Shown one piece after another: positions 53,806-63,909 of a stretch of 64,000 nt of DNA. Every line of letters begins with the position of its first letter. Positions within the stretch are counted from its first letter, which is position 1. The notes under the pieces are model-generated. The model ran no database searches, was not told where the DNA came from, and worked only from the letters and a program-made list of their open reading frames with translations. This DNA is from Aureobasidium sp. EXF-3400 (Eukaryota; Ascomycota; Dothideomycetes; Dothideales; Saccotheciaceae). Location: contig SWBL01000085.1 of NCBI GenBank assembly GCA_024195585.1, positions 94,284 to 158,283 on the forward strand. Direction: 5' to 3'. A program made the position numbers and the translations under genes.

Positions 53806-54322
53806 TGGTGGCAGTGGTCATGGGAGAAGTCGGAGGATGGATTTTACGGGAGACGGACATAAGCCGACGCGGTCCGCGCGTGGCTGGCAAGTACGTAGTT
53901 GGCTTTTTTGTTCGCCTTGTACCAAAGCATTACGACTTATCAAAGCATGATCAATTCGGGCTGTAGCTGTATAGAAACGAGACAGATATCACCAGCCATC
54001 TATAATTGCTCACCATGGCTCTATATGATCGATGGACGTGAAGAAAATGGTCGACTGACGAGGGAAGTGGTCGATGGCAGAGCGGATTGATTCGCAGCTA
54101 CCCCACTTTGCGCGCCGGAAAGACGGAGGCAGCGGTATCGGCGGCAACGATCCAGGCGCTTGGCATGCAGGTCGCACTCCCGTGGTGAATAGCGACTGGA
54201 ATATTTTCGAGTCATCCTAAAGTCAAAGCCTCCAAGGAATCCCTCGAAACAGAGGCGCCTTTTCAGACCACGACTTGTTTCCTCACACACGCACACTCAC
54301 AGACTGCGGCACATTGACCAAG
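53806..54322. promoter_or_regulatory. Intergenic, ILV2 promoter
   Basis: 517 bp upstream of ILV2. A Gcn4-type TGACTC-like search would be informative for this amino-acid gene. I note only TCGACTGACGAG near 54050, which is not a full match. Confidence 0.4.
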
Positions 54323-56477
54323 ATGCTCTCGTCACAAGCCCCGAATCGCGCTTTCCGCTTGTCGCTCCGCGCTCGCCACTTTTCATCATGTCGTCCCCTC
54401 GCTGCTGTTTCGCCATACAGAGCGCCGAATCCTGCCACAAAGCCGCAAAAGAAGGTCGAGAAGAGAGAACAGAGCACAGCTGCCGCCCAAGCAGCACAAA
54501 CCTCGCCAGCACGCGCTGTCCCTAGCCCGGCCTTCAACCGCTCTGCAAAGGACGATGTTCAGCCCCTCCAGGCTTTCAGACAGCCCGAGATGGACCACTC
54601 GTTTGTCGGCATGAACGGTGGTCAGATCTTCCACGAGATGATGCTGAGACACGACGTCAAGCACGTCTGTGAGTAGCTAGAACTGCCTTGTACACATGGC
54701 TTGGACTCGCGACTAACAACTTCACGCAGTCGGTTACCCGGGAGGCGCCATCTTGCCCGTCTTCGATGCCATCTACAACTCCGAAGCCTTCGATTTCATT
54801 CTTCCCCGTCACGAACAAGGAGCCGGTCATATGGCTGAGGGCTACGCCCGCGCCTGCGGCAAGCCCGGTGTCGTCCTCGTCACATCTGGTCCTGGAGCCA
54901 CAAACGTTATCACCCCTATGCAAGATGCTTTGATGGATGGAACCCCCATGGTCGTCTTCTGCGGTCAGGTGCCAACCACCGCAATTGGCTCTGACGCCTT
55001 CCAGGAGGCCGACGTCATTGGTATCTCAAGAGCCTGCACAAAGTGGAACGTCATGGTTAAGAACATTGCCGAACTGCCCCGCAGAATCAACGAGGCCTTT
55101 GAGATCGCTACCTCTGGCAGACCCGGCCCTGTCTTGGTCGACTTGCCCAAGGATGTTACTGGTGCCATGCTCAACCGCCCCATCCCCATGAGCAGCACCC
55201 TCCCTACTCACCCCAGTGCCGCCTCCCTCGCCGCAAAGGACTTGAGCAGAAAGCAGCTCGACACTGTCATTGCCCGCACTGCCGACCTCATCAACATGGC
55301 CAAGAAGCCCGTCATCTACTGCGGTGCTGGTATTTTCGGTCACGAAGACGGTCCCAAGCTCTTGAAGGAGCTCTCTGAGAAGGCCCAGATCCCCGTCACA
55401 ACTACTCTCCAGGGTCTCGGTGCTTTCGACGAGCTTGACCCCAAGGCTCTTCACATGCTCGGTATGCACGGTTCCGCCTTTGCCAACATGGCCATGCAAG
55501 AGGCAGATCTTATCCTCGCTCTTGGTGCTCGTTTCGATGATCGTATCACTGGCCACGTCCCTCGTTTCGCTCCTCAGGCCCGTCTTGCCGCTGCTGAGGG
55601 TCGCGGTGGTATTGTTCACTTCGACATCATGCCTAAGAACATCAACAAGGTCATTCAGTGCACCGAGGCTGTCGAGGGCGACGTCACCGACAACCTCCGT
55701 CACCTCCTTCCTCACGTCAAGAACACCGCCGAGAGCGAGCGCAAGGAATGGTTCGGCCAGATCGCCGACTGGAAGAAGCGTTTCCCCTGGGCTTACGAGA
55801 AGGAGTCTGGCCCTGACTCGCTCATCAAGCCTCAGACTGTCATCAGCATGCTCTCTGACATGACAGACCACATCAAGGACAAGACCGTCATCACTACTGG
55901 TGTCGGCCAACATCAGATGTGGACCGCTCAGCACTTCCGCTGGCGTACCCCTCGCACCATGATCACCTCCGGTGGTCTTGGTACGATGGGCTACGGTCTC
56001 CCTGCCGCCATCGGCGCCAAGGTTGCCTGCCCTGAGAAGCTCGTTATCGACATTGACGGTGACAGCTCCTTCTCCATGACCTTGACTGAGCTCTCCACCG
56101 CTGCCGAGTTCAACATTGGCTGCAAGGTGCTCATCCTCAACAACGAGGAGCAGGGTATGGTCACACAATGGCAATCCCTCTTCTACAACGACCGTTTCGC
56201 CCACACTCACCAGCGTAACGCCGACTTCGTCAAGCTTGGTGATGCCATGGGTGTTCCCGCTCGCCGCTGCACCAAGATCGATGACCTCAAGGACAGCCTC
56301 CAATGGCTCATTGAGGGCTCTGGTGAGGGTCCCGCCCTTCTCGAGGTCGTCACCGACCAGAAGATTCCTGTCTTGCCCATGGTTCCCGGTGGCGCCGCTC
56401 TCCACGAGTTCCTCGTCTACGATGAAGCAAAGGAGAAGGAGCGTCGTCAACAAACAAGAGATCGCAGTGGAAGATAA
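54323..56477 (+). CDS. ILV2: Acetolactate (acetohydroxyacid) synthase catalytic subunit
   Basis: Exon 1 is 54323-54668, the intron is 61 nt (54669-54729), and exon 2 is 54730-56477, giving 697 aa. The enzyme condenses two pyruvates, or pyruvate with 2-oxobutyrate, using thiamine diphosphate, FAD and Mg; it is the first common step to valine, leucine and isoleucine in mitochondria. Residues 1-50 form an Arg/Ser-rich presequence (MLSSQAPNRAFRLSLRARHF). The catalytic Glu is Glu144 (LPRHEQGAGHMAEGYAR). YPGGAILPVFDAIYN, GQVPTTAIGSDAFQE, DIDGDSSFSMTLTELSTAAE (ThDP/Mg motif) and GMVTQWQSLFY are intact. Residues linked to inhibitor insensitivity (Ala122-, Pro- and Trp-type sites) look ancestral. High C-ending codon use suggests strong expression. 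A 546-codon open frame on the opposite strand is a by-product of that bias. Confidence 0.97.
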
Positions 56478-57193
56478 AGTCGCCTTCTGATGCGATGACA
56501 TGGCCTTACCTTTCTCTTTTTGTTTAAATACCTTTGGCCTCTTGGCCCTTTTCTCATGACCTTTTGTGGTGTTTTTCGAGCATATCTGGCAGCGGAAAAA
56601 GAATTTGATTTCCTCGCGCGGCGTTTTATATCTATGATTATTTCGAGTTTCGCTTTTCTCACTCAAAGAGGTGGATTAGGATGCAACAGTTGGAAGTTCG
56701 GTCTTTCTGGTGAACAAAAGTACTCTTCGCTATCATTATTCAGTGTTATCTGAGAAGATACAATGCAAAGATGAAGGCATCTTCTCAATATTTGGTGCAT
56801 TCTACTTTCAAACAGTAATTGTTCACTGTTCTGCAAGAACTCTTTTGCTGTCGCTGGAGACGTGTGAAACTCAGGTATCTTTGGGATGGTGTCCCGTTCT
56901 CCTCATCCATGTTGGCAATCATGTTTGCAACGCTCAGGCGCAGACAACACTATCTACGCCGAACACAGAGTCTTTCACAATCGCATCCTTGCAGCCAAAA
57001 TTAATCAAGTAAATTGAAACATGAGACATGCCTAGTGAAGGTCAGCTGCATATACGAAAACATTGGCGGGGCAACGAGACATGCACCAAGACAAGCAGCT
57101 CTTGGAAGCAGGCACCAGCATTAAATGTTAACGCTTCCTATAAGGTACCAAGGCGTCTACAATCTGAACTGACTAAAGTTAAACTCATCAACC
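56478..57193. other. Intergenic, ILV2 3' UTR and kinesin promoter
   Basis: 716 bp. AT-rich just after ILV2. No supported gene. Confidence 0.5.
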
Positions 57194-58309
57194 ATGGATC
57201 AATTCTATCTGAAAAATGCAGCTCTCTACCAGACCTATGTCGATAAAGTAGACACAACAAAGCCTCAAGCAAGCCTCTCGAACCAGCCACTTCAAGCGAC
57301 GAAAGAGAAAAACAATGACAATCCACACATGACCATAAGCGTGCGGATCCGCCCAATGCTGGAAGACGATATCACTTCTGGCTTTCCTCGCGCAGTATAC
57401 CCGCGTCCCCACGATTCGACTGCAAAGCATCAAACCATCGATCTTCATGATCTCTACAACCACCCTCGAAGACCCCGTCCCGTCCTCAGATCTTCTACAC
57501 ACAAGCTTCAAAAAGTGTTTGATGATAGTGCAAGCACAGCGCAGGTTTACGATGAGATTGTGCGCGATCTGGTGCTGTCTGCTGCAGATGGCAAGCTCGG
57601 TACTTTGTTCGCATACGGGCAGACTAGCTCTGGCAAGACCTTCACCGTCACAGAACTACAGAAACTTGCTGTTGCGGACTTGATCGATCGCCAGGCTGAG
57701 TTACACGTCACTGTTGTCGAACTTGCCGGCAATATTGCATATGATCTTCTCAATCAACGCGAGCGAATTGCTGTAAGGGAAGACGCATCTGGAACCACAC
57801 AACTCGTTGGAGCCATCGAACTGCAAGTAAGCGACAAAGAGGAGGGCATTGATCTGCTGGAAAGAGCCATGTCCTTCCGCCGTGCGGCGCCTACGCTCAA
57901 GAACCCGGCATCATCACGTTCACATTGTATCTGTCGTATCAGAGTTGCGAAACCTACCTCCTCCGAACAAGGCTTTCTCTACATGGTCGATCTTGCTGGC
58001 TCTGAGGTAGCACGGGACGTGACAGAACATGGACCAGAGACGATGCGTGAGACACGCGACAACAATGTTAGTCTTTCAGTACTCAAGGATTGTATTCGCC
58101 AGAGGGCATTAGCGGCTTCGAGCAAGAAAAAGGTGCATGTGCCTGTGCGAGGAAGCACCTTGACGAAGATCTTGAAGCATGTCTTCGATCCGGAGGTCAG
58201 TCAGGAGTGCAATACGGTCGTGATCGCTTGCTTGAACCCAAGTCTTGGAGATGTTTCGTCGTCGAAGAATACACTGAGGTATGCGGAGTTGCTGGGAAAG
58301 ATAGATTGA
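57194..58309 (+). CDS. Motor-domain-only kinesin-like protein
   Basis: Single exon, 371 aa from ATG 57194. Nucleotide-binding motifs are complete: beta-strand SVRIRPMLED (49-58), P-loop GQTSSGKT (142-149), switch I NPASSRSH (237-244) and switch II DLAGSE (266-271). The alpha4-alpha6 end is present (NNVSLSVLKDCIRQRALA, VRGSTLTKILKHVF, NTLRYAELLGKID). The 45 residues before the motor carry no known domain, and the protein stops right after the last motor helix. Neck linker, coiled-coil stalk and cargo tail are therefore absent. The SLSVLKDCIRQRA stretch is nearest in feel to kinesin-13-type or divergent fungal kinesins (inference). It could be a free motor, a microtubule depolymeriser, or a truncated copy; the intact motifs argue against a pseudogene. 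Confidence 0.85.
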   Translation: MDQFYLKNAALYQTYVDKVDTTKPQASLSNQPLQATKEKNNDNPHMTISVRIRPMLEDDITSGFPRAVYPRPHDSTAKHQTIDLHDLYNHPRRPRPVLRSSTHKLQKVFDDSASTAQVYDEIVRDLVLSAADGKLGTLFAYGQTSSGKTFTVTELQKLAVADLIDRQAELHVTVVELAGNIAYDLLNQRERIAVREDASGTTQLVGAIELQVSDKEEGIDLLERAMSFRRAAPTLKNPASSRSHCICRIRVAKPTSSEQGFLYMVDLAGSEVARDVTEHGPETMRETRDNNVSLSVLKDCIRQRALAASSKKKVHVPVRGSTLTKILKHVFDPEVSQECNTVVIACLNPSLGDVSSSKNTLRYAELLGKID

Positions 58310-59153
58310 GCGGTTCTTGCAGGGCTGGTCAGGGTTAAAGGTTTTATAGTATCCTCAACTCAGTCACTTATTACTGTTTGGCGTCCGCAGGTATCTCGAT
58401 TTAGAGCAACTCCGGAGGAAGCAGCTTGTTGGTCAACGAAAGCTATGTTGCTGTTCAGAGATCGGGCATGCTCTGTAAAGATGGACAAGCATCGTATGCC
58501 GGTATCAAGACAAAGGATACTCACTTTCGCAAGTCTTGACAGCTTGTGAAAAGACACTTGTGAGTGCTGGGCGAAGGAGTTTGCAATGAGTCTTGCATGC
58601 GAGGTCAAGAGGACGAGGGCAAATCTCAGTATGACCATCTGGGATTTCAGCGTTGGTCATTCCAACTTCCAAGGCCTCGGGAAATGATACAAAGCCTAAG
58701 GAAGACCGCGAGAATTGTCAAACTGGACTCGCTTTGTAAATCGGCCAAGTGATCGAGTTATTAAGCGATAAAAAGCTACAGCAAAAGCGTCGGGATATAA
58801 AATTGTGGTGACAATCGACGTTGTTGGCTTTGATCGCGCCGATCCGAATCCCGACTGCCTGCGAAGCTCAAAACTCAGAGTCGTTATCGCTTCATCTTGC
58901 CAACCTTGCTTTTCTCCTGTTCGCTCGATCATCCTTTCTGTATCGATATGTAGCCTCGATGCGCACAACACGATGTGCGTTACTATGCTCTCCGGACGGG
59001 AGATCCATGTGACACCGTGATCGCTAGGCAACGCGAGGTATTATGAAATTCGAACCTATATGCGATGAAGGCTCTACTCACTTCTCGCCGACACGTTCTG
59101 GGAAGCAGACAATTGGATCCATCGTTGTAGATATCCTCTGATCTTTTCACGAC
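58310..59153. other. Intergenic, promoter of the phytochrome-like gene
   Basis: 844 bp with only short frames on both strands. Nothing recognised. Confidence 0.5.
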
Positions 59154-61184
59154 ATGTCTGTGACAGAAAGCCGTGTCTTCCCGGTCAATTCTCTTGTTTC
59201 GGTCGATTCTGTACCAATCTCTCTGCTGCGCCGGCGCGCTGAGAGAAAGGAGTCTGCTCCTACGCCTATCTCCTCCTCAACCACATTGCGTACCCTTCGT
59301 TCAGATAAGGGGTCGAAAGGAATCCACGACTGTGCTGGCTTCCATTCACAAGTCAGTGCAGATGCGAACAAGCCTCAGGATGGATGTCGCACAGCATTGG
59401 CGATCCCTACAGGTGTTCCGTCTGCAAGGCCTAAAGTCGCACGTATGAACAGTATACGCGGCTTTGGCGCTGCAATCGGTCTCGAGGAGAATTCCAATGG
59501 AAGTTTTAGGGTCTCAATGACCAGCGATAACTCAAAGGCCATGTTTGGCTACTCGTCGTCAGAGCTCTTCGCATTGGGAGACTTTGCTGATATACTCGAC
59601 GAAAACGAGTCAGATGTATTATCTCATCACATCGCATCAGCCCATGCTCACCCACAGTCTAGCACTCCCGAGATTTTCGATCTGTCTATACGGTCGCCGG
59701 ACGGCCAGACTAATCAGTTCTCGTGCGCGGTCCACACAGACGCCGAAAGTCCATCGTCCCTTTTCTGCGAGTTCGAGCCACAGAACTTGGCCTGCCCTGC
59801 CTGCAACTGCCCACACAAATCAAACCGAGTTCGATCGAGACGTACCAGCTGCACAAGGTCAAGCTACTTCCCTCCAGTCTGTCGTCGCAATCATGGATTG
59901 CGCGACGCCGTAGACACACTGAGCACCATGTCCAAAGCAAACGAAAAGATGGCAACTGCCCCAACCACCGAAGCTCTTCTCGAACGATTGGTTCACTCGG
60001 TCAAAAACATCACACAACATCAGGACGTCGCCGTGCACTGCTTCGACAAGCAATGGAATGGCCGAGTAATTGCACGAAGTGACGACAAACAAACTTTCAA
60101 CTACTCTCCTAAGCCAGATGAGGTATCCTTCAATCTGCCTCAGGAATTCAAGGAAATCCTTGAGAACCACAAGGTCCAGGTGCAACTCGGAGCAGACCAA
60201 AATCCCTCATATCTCGTTGGTCGTCCTGACGAAGCACCGCCCTCGGTTGAGTCTGTCCTTTTACGAGTTCTGCCAGACCTGCCAGACTTGCCCATGCTTG
60301 TCTCTGATCAAGAAACCCTCCAATCTCGCGTCATGGTCCCCTTACAGGTTTCTGGAAAGCTATGGGGAGTGTTGATCTGTCACCAATCTCAATCTTCGAA
60401 ACCCATCTCGTTCCTTAGTCGGGGTGTGTGTCGTCTCATCGCAGACTCCGCAACTACAAGATTGGAAGCATTATCGAATTCACAGGTTCTGGAGGCTCGC
60501 GGGCCTTTCTCTCATAGCTCGAATGTGGGCAATAAGTCTGCACTTCCCTTTCCAGCCCCGCGGGACATGTTAAGCACCCTCAAGGCCAACTTTGCTATAT
60601 CCGTCATCAATGACACAAAGACGCTTATGGGAACTACAATAGCATCACAGGAAGGATTTGCGCTCATGGAATATCTGCGAGCGCGCAAATTGACAGTCAA
60701 CTTAATGTCTACTGACTTGACGGTCGATTTTCCAGATCTGCACTACAAGCCGGGACTACGACATGTCAAAGGAATCTTGTTCATTCCTCTCTCACCTGAC
60801 GGCGAGGATTTTGTCGTGTTCTTCCAAGAAGCGACTTCTGCCTCATCCGATCAACACATCAAAACATGGACCGAGTCCGATATACAGAACGCGGCCGTCC
60901 TCCGTGTGGTATCTTGGAAACTGGGCAGCATTTCAAAGGAAAAAGATAGTGCCTTGCAAGAGAATCGTCTCTGCAGACTGTTGGTGTCCAACTCAAGTCA
61001 CGAGTTCCGAACACTGCTCAATGCAATCACAAACTATCTTGAGTTCGCGCAGGATGGTCAGCTTGATGCCAAAACGAATGAGGCAGTGGAGTCGGCAAAT
61101 AATACATCACGACTGCTATTGGAAGCAGTGACAAAGCTACTTGGTCATATTGAGAAGGAGTTGGAGCCGCGAGGGTTGCTTTGA
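59154..61184 (+). CDS. Phytochrome-like sensor protein lacking an ATPase domain
   Basis: Single exon, 676 aa. The order resembles a fungal phytochrome: a PAS-like part near residues 90-220 (MNSIRGFGAAIGLEENSNGS, MFGYSSSELFALGDFADILD), a GAF-like part to about 455 (VMVPLQVSGKLWGVLICHQS), a PHY-like part to about 600 (GLRHVKGILFIPLSPDGEDF) and a HisKA helix pair with His616 (SSHEFRTLLNAITNYLEFAQ). Phytochrome hallmarks are missing or altered. The N-terminal chromophore-Cys context and PIHxPGxIQ are not visible, there is no DIP motif in the GAF part, and the H-box has Leu where Pro is usual. The protein ends 61 residues from the His, so the HATPase and receiver domains are absent. It may be a light-blind or regulatory partner of another histidine kinase, or a decaying copy; the open frame favours function. 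The family assignment is by pattern, not certain. Confidence 0.7.
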   Translation: MSVTESRVFPVNSLVSVDSVPISLLRRRAERKESAPTPISSSTTLRTLRSDKGSKGIHDCAGFHSQVSADANKPQDGCRTALAIPTGVPSARPKVARMNSIRGFGAAIGLEENSNGSFRVSMTSDNSKAMFGYSSSELFALGDFADILDENESDVLSHHIASAHAHPQSSTPEIFDLSIRSPDGQTNQFSCAVHTDAESPSSLFCEFEPQNLACPACNCPHKSNRVRSRRTSCTRSSYFPPVCRRNHGLRDAVDTLSTMSKANEKMATAPTTEALLERLVHSVKNITQHQDVAVHCFDKQWNGRVIARSDDKQTFNYSPKPDEVSFNLPQEFKEILENHKVQVQLGADQNPSYLVGRPDEAPPSVESVLLRVLPDLPDLPMLVSDQETLQSRVMVPLQVSGKLWGVLICHQSQSSKPISFLSRGVCRLIADSATTRLEALSNSQVLEARGPFSHSSNVGNKSALPFPAPRDMLSTLKANFAISVINDTKTLMGTTIASQEGFALMEYLRARKLTVNLMSTDLTVDFPDLHYKPGLRHVKGILFIPLSPDGEDFVVFFQEATSASSDQHIKTWTESDIQNAAVLRVVSWKLGSISKEKDSALQENRLCRLLVSNSSHEFRTLLNAITNYLEFAQDGQLDAKTNEAVESANNTSRLLLEAVTKLLGHIEKELEPRGLL

Positions 61185-62245
61185 GCGAAACGCGTTCTTG
61201 TATTCTCATCAACTCTGATGCCTAGGTATATAGACAGCTGCCAAGTTAATGAGTCGCTGTAACGAGTCAATACAATGCCTTCGATCCATGCCCCAGAACA
61301 ACTGTATTTTGCGGTTGACAACTGACGTTCTTGATGGGGTCGTGCTAAGAAACACGATTCTTTTCAAGTCAGAGGTGTGCGTTATCCGCTTCTAGCATTC
61401 CACCGGTAATTCGTTAAAAAAGGTCCGTTTGAGAAGAATAACAAATAACATCTCCCGGATCCCGAGCGACAAGAAGCGATCGATCAATGTTGAAATCAGG
61501 ATTTCGGTGTGTGAAACGGTACTGCCTTGCTTCCATGGCTGTATCCCAGCAACACGACTGTCAGCCTGATTGTAAATTCTACGATTCGCGGCGAATCGCT
61601 TTCCAAAGTGACGGAAGTAATGCGTTGTATAGCATTCTCAGAGCCTCACTCAGTTTTGTGGTCCGGCGGCGAGCACTTTCGACGCTATTTTGCGAAACCC
61701 TCGTCAAAACTTACCGCCCCTAACCAGGTCTTGTTGATACCGATCTGAACATGCTAAGCTCGGTGCTTCACGTCGTCGACATATACATTTAACATGTCTT
61801 TGTGACTAAATCAGAAGAACACTCATCAACAGTCGAGTCCAATGCCTTGAATGAAGGAGGCAGAGTTACTCAGCCCTTGGACGCCTGGAAAATGGTATGA
61901 GGCACGAATCTCGGTTCGGCTAAAAGTTCTCCACAGACAAAGTCATCGTCGATGAGGCTCCAATGCCATGGAAAACAGCAATATCTTGACATCATGCTGC
62001 CGTTTCATCGTCGATAAGTTCACAAGCATGGAATTTAACTATGCAGAAGTTGATGAAGGACTTGGTGGTCAGCCTCACGCTGATGGCTTCTCATAAACAT
62101 CGAAAACCCGCACTCCTGCGGATCATTTGTTACTTGCTATTTTCCCCTCTAAAGAGCTTCTCATTTCACCGGTCCCTAAACCACACCTCCGAATAACAGT
62201 CTACCCGAAAAACTCTCAGCATCTTTGCTGGACTACTACTCTACA
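61185..62245. other. 1-kb intergenic interval
   Basis: Searched for the missing ATPase and receiver parts of the upstream protein. No N-, G1- or G2-box-like or receiver-like coding was seen in the three plus frames. Short unsupported frames only. Confidence 0.45.
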
Positions 62246-62746
62246 ATGTCAACACGAAACTCCTCATCCATGGTCTCCACAGCATCTTCCGGTTCTCGAA
62301 CGAACTCCAACACCTCGCAGACCAGCTTCGTAAACACGAACAGCACTCGTGTGGTCCCATCAGAACAATACCCTCAAGGCCTTTCTACAAGCACACCACT
62401 CATCGGGAAACAATTGAGAGACGCAGAACGAGAGCTTAGAAGAAGTCAGGAGCGTGAACAATTCTTAAACGGCGGTCTGGACTGGCTCATGGAACAGACC
62501 ATTCAGATGGAATCTTCGGGCACGTCAATCTTTGGACGAAGGGGTTCCCTTCTCACCAGACGAGCCGTACGCGTGCACAACGCTACTGAGAATGGCAGGC
62601 CCTGCTTTGTCAGAGAGAGCAGCGACAACAGCAACAACAGTGAGCTTGAATCTGGTGAGCTCGCTGCTGGGAAGACTGGTTCCGAAGCACGTATTGATGC
62701 TTGGGTTTCGCATCAAGTGTCTCAAATTAGCGATCCGAACAAATGA
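62246..62746 (+). CDS. Ser/Thr-rich hypothetical protein (first exon of a possibly longer gene)
   Basis: From ATG 62246 the frame runs 166 codons to TGA at 62744-62746. Residues 1-60 are Ser/Thr/Asn-rich (MSTRNSSSMVSTASSGSRTN). Residues 62-95 form a charged helix (QLRDAERELRRSQEREQFLN) and then GGLDWLMEQTIQMESS. The rest is polar. A donor at about 62655 (TCTG/GTGAGC) can splice to an acceptor at 62752 (TTCAG/ATATGG), carrying the protein into other frames downstream that also look coding. The true C-terminus is therefore uncertain. No family recognised. Confidence 0.55.
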   Translation: MSTRNSSSMVSTASSGSRTNSNTSQTSFVNTNSTRVVPSEQYPQGLSTSTPLIGKQLRDAERELRRSQEREQFLNGGLDWLMEQTIQMESSGTSIFGRRGSLLTRRAVRVHNATENGRPCFVRESSDNSNNSELESGELAAGKTGSEARIDAWVSHQVSQISDPNK

Positions 62747-63909
62747 GTTCAGATATGGCCATGGATTCACCTGGAATCCTTTCCCACCAAATCTCAAGCC
62801 ATGACACGGCTTCTACAGTCACAGATCATGCCTTTGAGATCATGCCTGCAAAATCGCAAGCCCTCCAAGCATCGCTACGGAGCGCCCTCACTCGCCATCA
62901 CGCTTGACCACCACACCGTCCATCCCAGATCAGGATCGACTGAAGTGTTGCAGATGGACCGGGGTTCGAGAAGAGGCTGCCAGTCTTGACATTCAGACCA
63001 AAGTCAAAGCGTTGATAACGCTGTAGACACACGAAAGTGGAAGGCCTCGAGTCACACGCAAGACTACCTCAAGCTCCTGCGAAACATTGCTCAAGGAAAA
63101 TGAAGCACATATCTCCATATATCTCTATATAATTTAATGATCATGACCTAATGATAAGACGATATTGACTCACCCAGAATTCGACTTGACTGTGCTTCTG
63201 TGTCAGTCTCAGACATACCTAGGATGCACAACATCTCGAGCGTAGCAAGCTCGAGTATCCAGCTTCGCGAGTGTCTCTCGACTTTGTCACGCGCACAGCT
63301 CAGGAAGAAATTGAGCGTCTGGGAGCTGGGCCCGCCGTGCTCACAATTCAGTAATGATATCGCTCAGACTGCCCCTCGTGATGCAAGAGTACGTTTGCTT
63401 CCACTTTCTTGCATTCCCGAGTCGAATGCGTATTGAGCCAGGATATCGAACCTAGTATGCCACTTTCGCTCTCACAAGTCGTGCGTCAGAATGCCTCTTT
63501 GACATCTGTGATTGTGTCTGTGTAACCTGACTGGGGCTTTGAACATGCAGCGCTCCAGCATTGTGGTGAAGGATTATTGGTGACAGTCGAGTGTATGCAC
63601 ATTTGATCCATCTCTTCCAGGTCAGCGCCCTGTATACCTATGATTCTCCAGATTCTTTTGCTTCGCCTCGGTTTCTTCCAGAATTCTTAATATGCTCACT
63701 GTTCCATCTCCTTTGGTTGTACTTTGGCGCTCGGGCGCAGTCCGGTCCGGTATTGCGATTGCGATTCGTACGAAGAATAGAGAAGAATCGAAGAAGGCGA
63801 ACACGCCGTCGAAGAACATGATAGATTGCGAGCTTCCTTGCTCTACGGCACAAGATGGCGATTCCAGCGAGATGTCGAATCGTGAGTTGCGGAGACAAAA
63901 GAAGGACAA
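62747..63909 (+). pseudogene. Coding-like segments in shifting frames (unresolved exons or broken gene)
   Basis: Four stretches look protein-coding but sit in different plus frames. 62743-62907 contains MAMDSPGILSHQISSHDTAS. 62838-63026 contains DQDRLKCCRWTGVREEAASL. 62990-63103 contains TRKWKASSHTQDYLKLLRNI. 63223-63354 lies after a CCTAG acceptor and contains LEYPASRVSLDFVTRTAQEE. I could not join them all with normal GT-AG introns: the change of frame near 62990-63026 lacks a plausible donor. Either the gene has frameshifts (real or sequencing) or its introns are unusual. From 63355 to 63909 nothing further is supported. Confidence 0.35.

Noticed and set aside
55026..56666. 546-codon open frame on the strand opposite ILV2
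   Set aside because: It mirrors the highly biased codons of ILV2, which avoid antisense stops. It has no domain, and its repetitive Val/Gly/Glu composition is that of a shadow frame.
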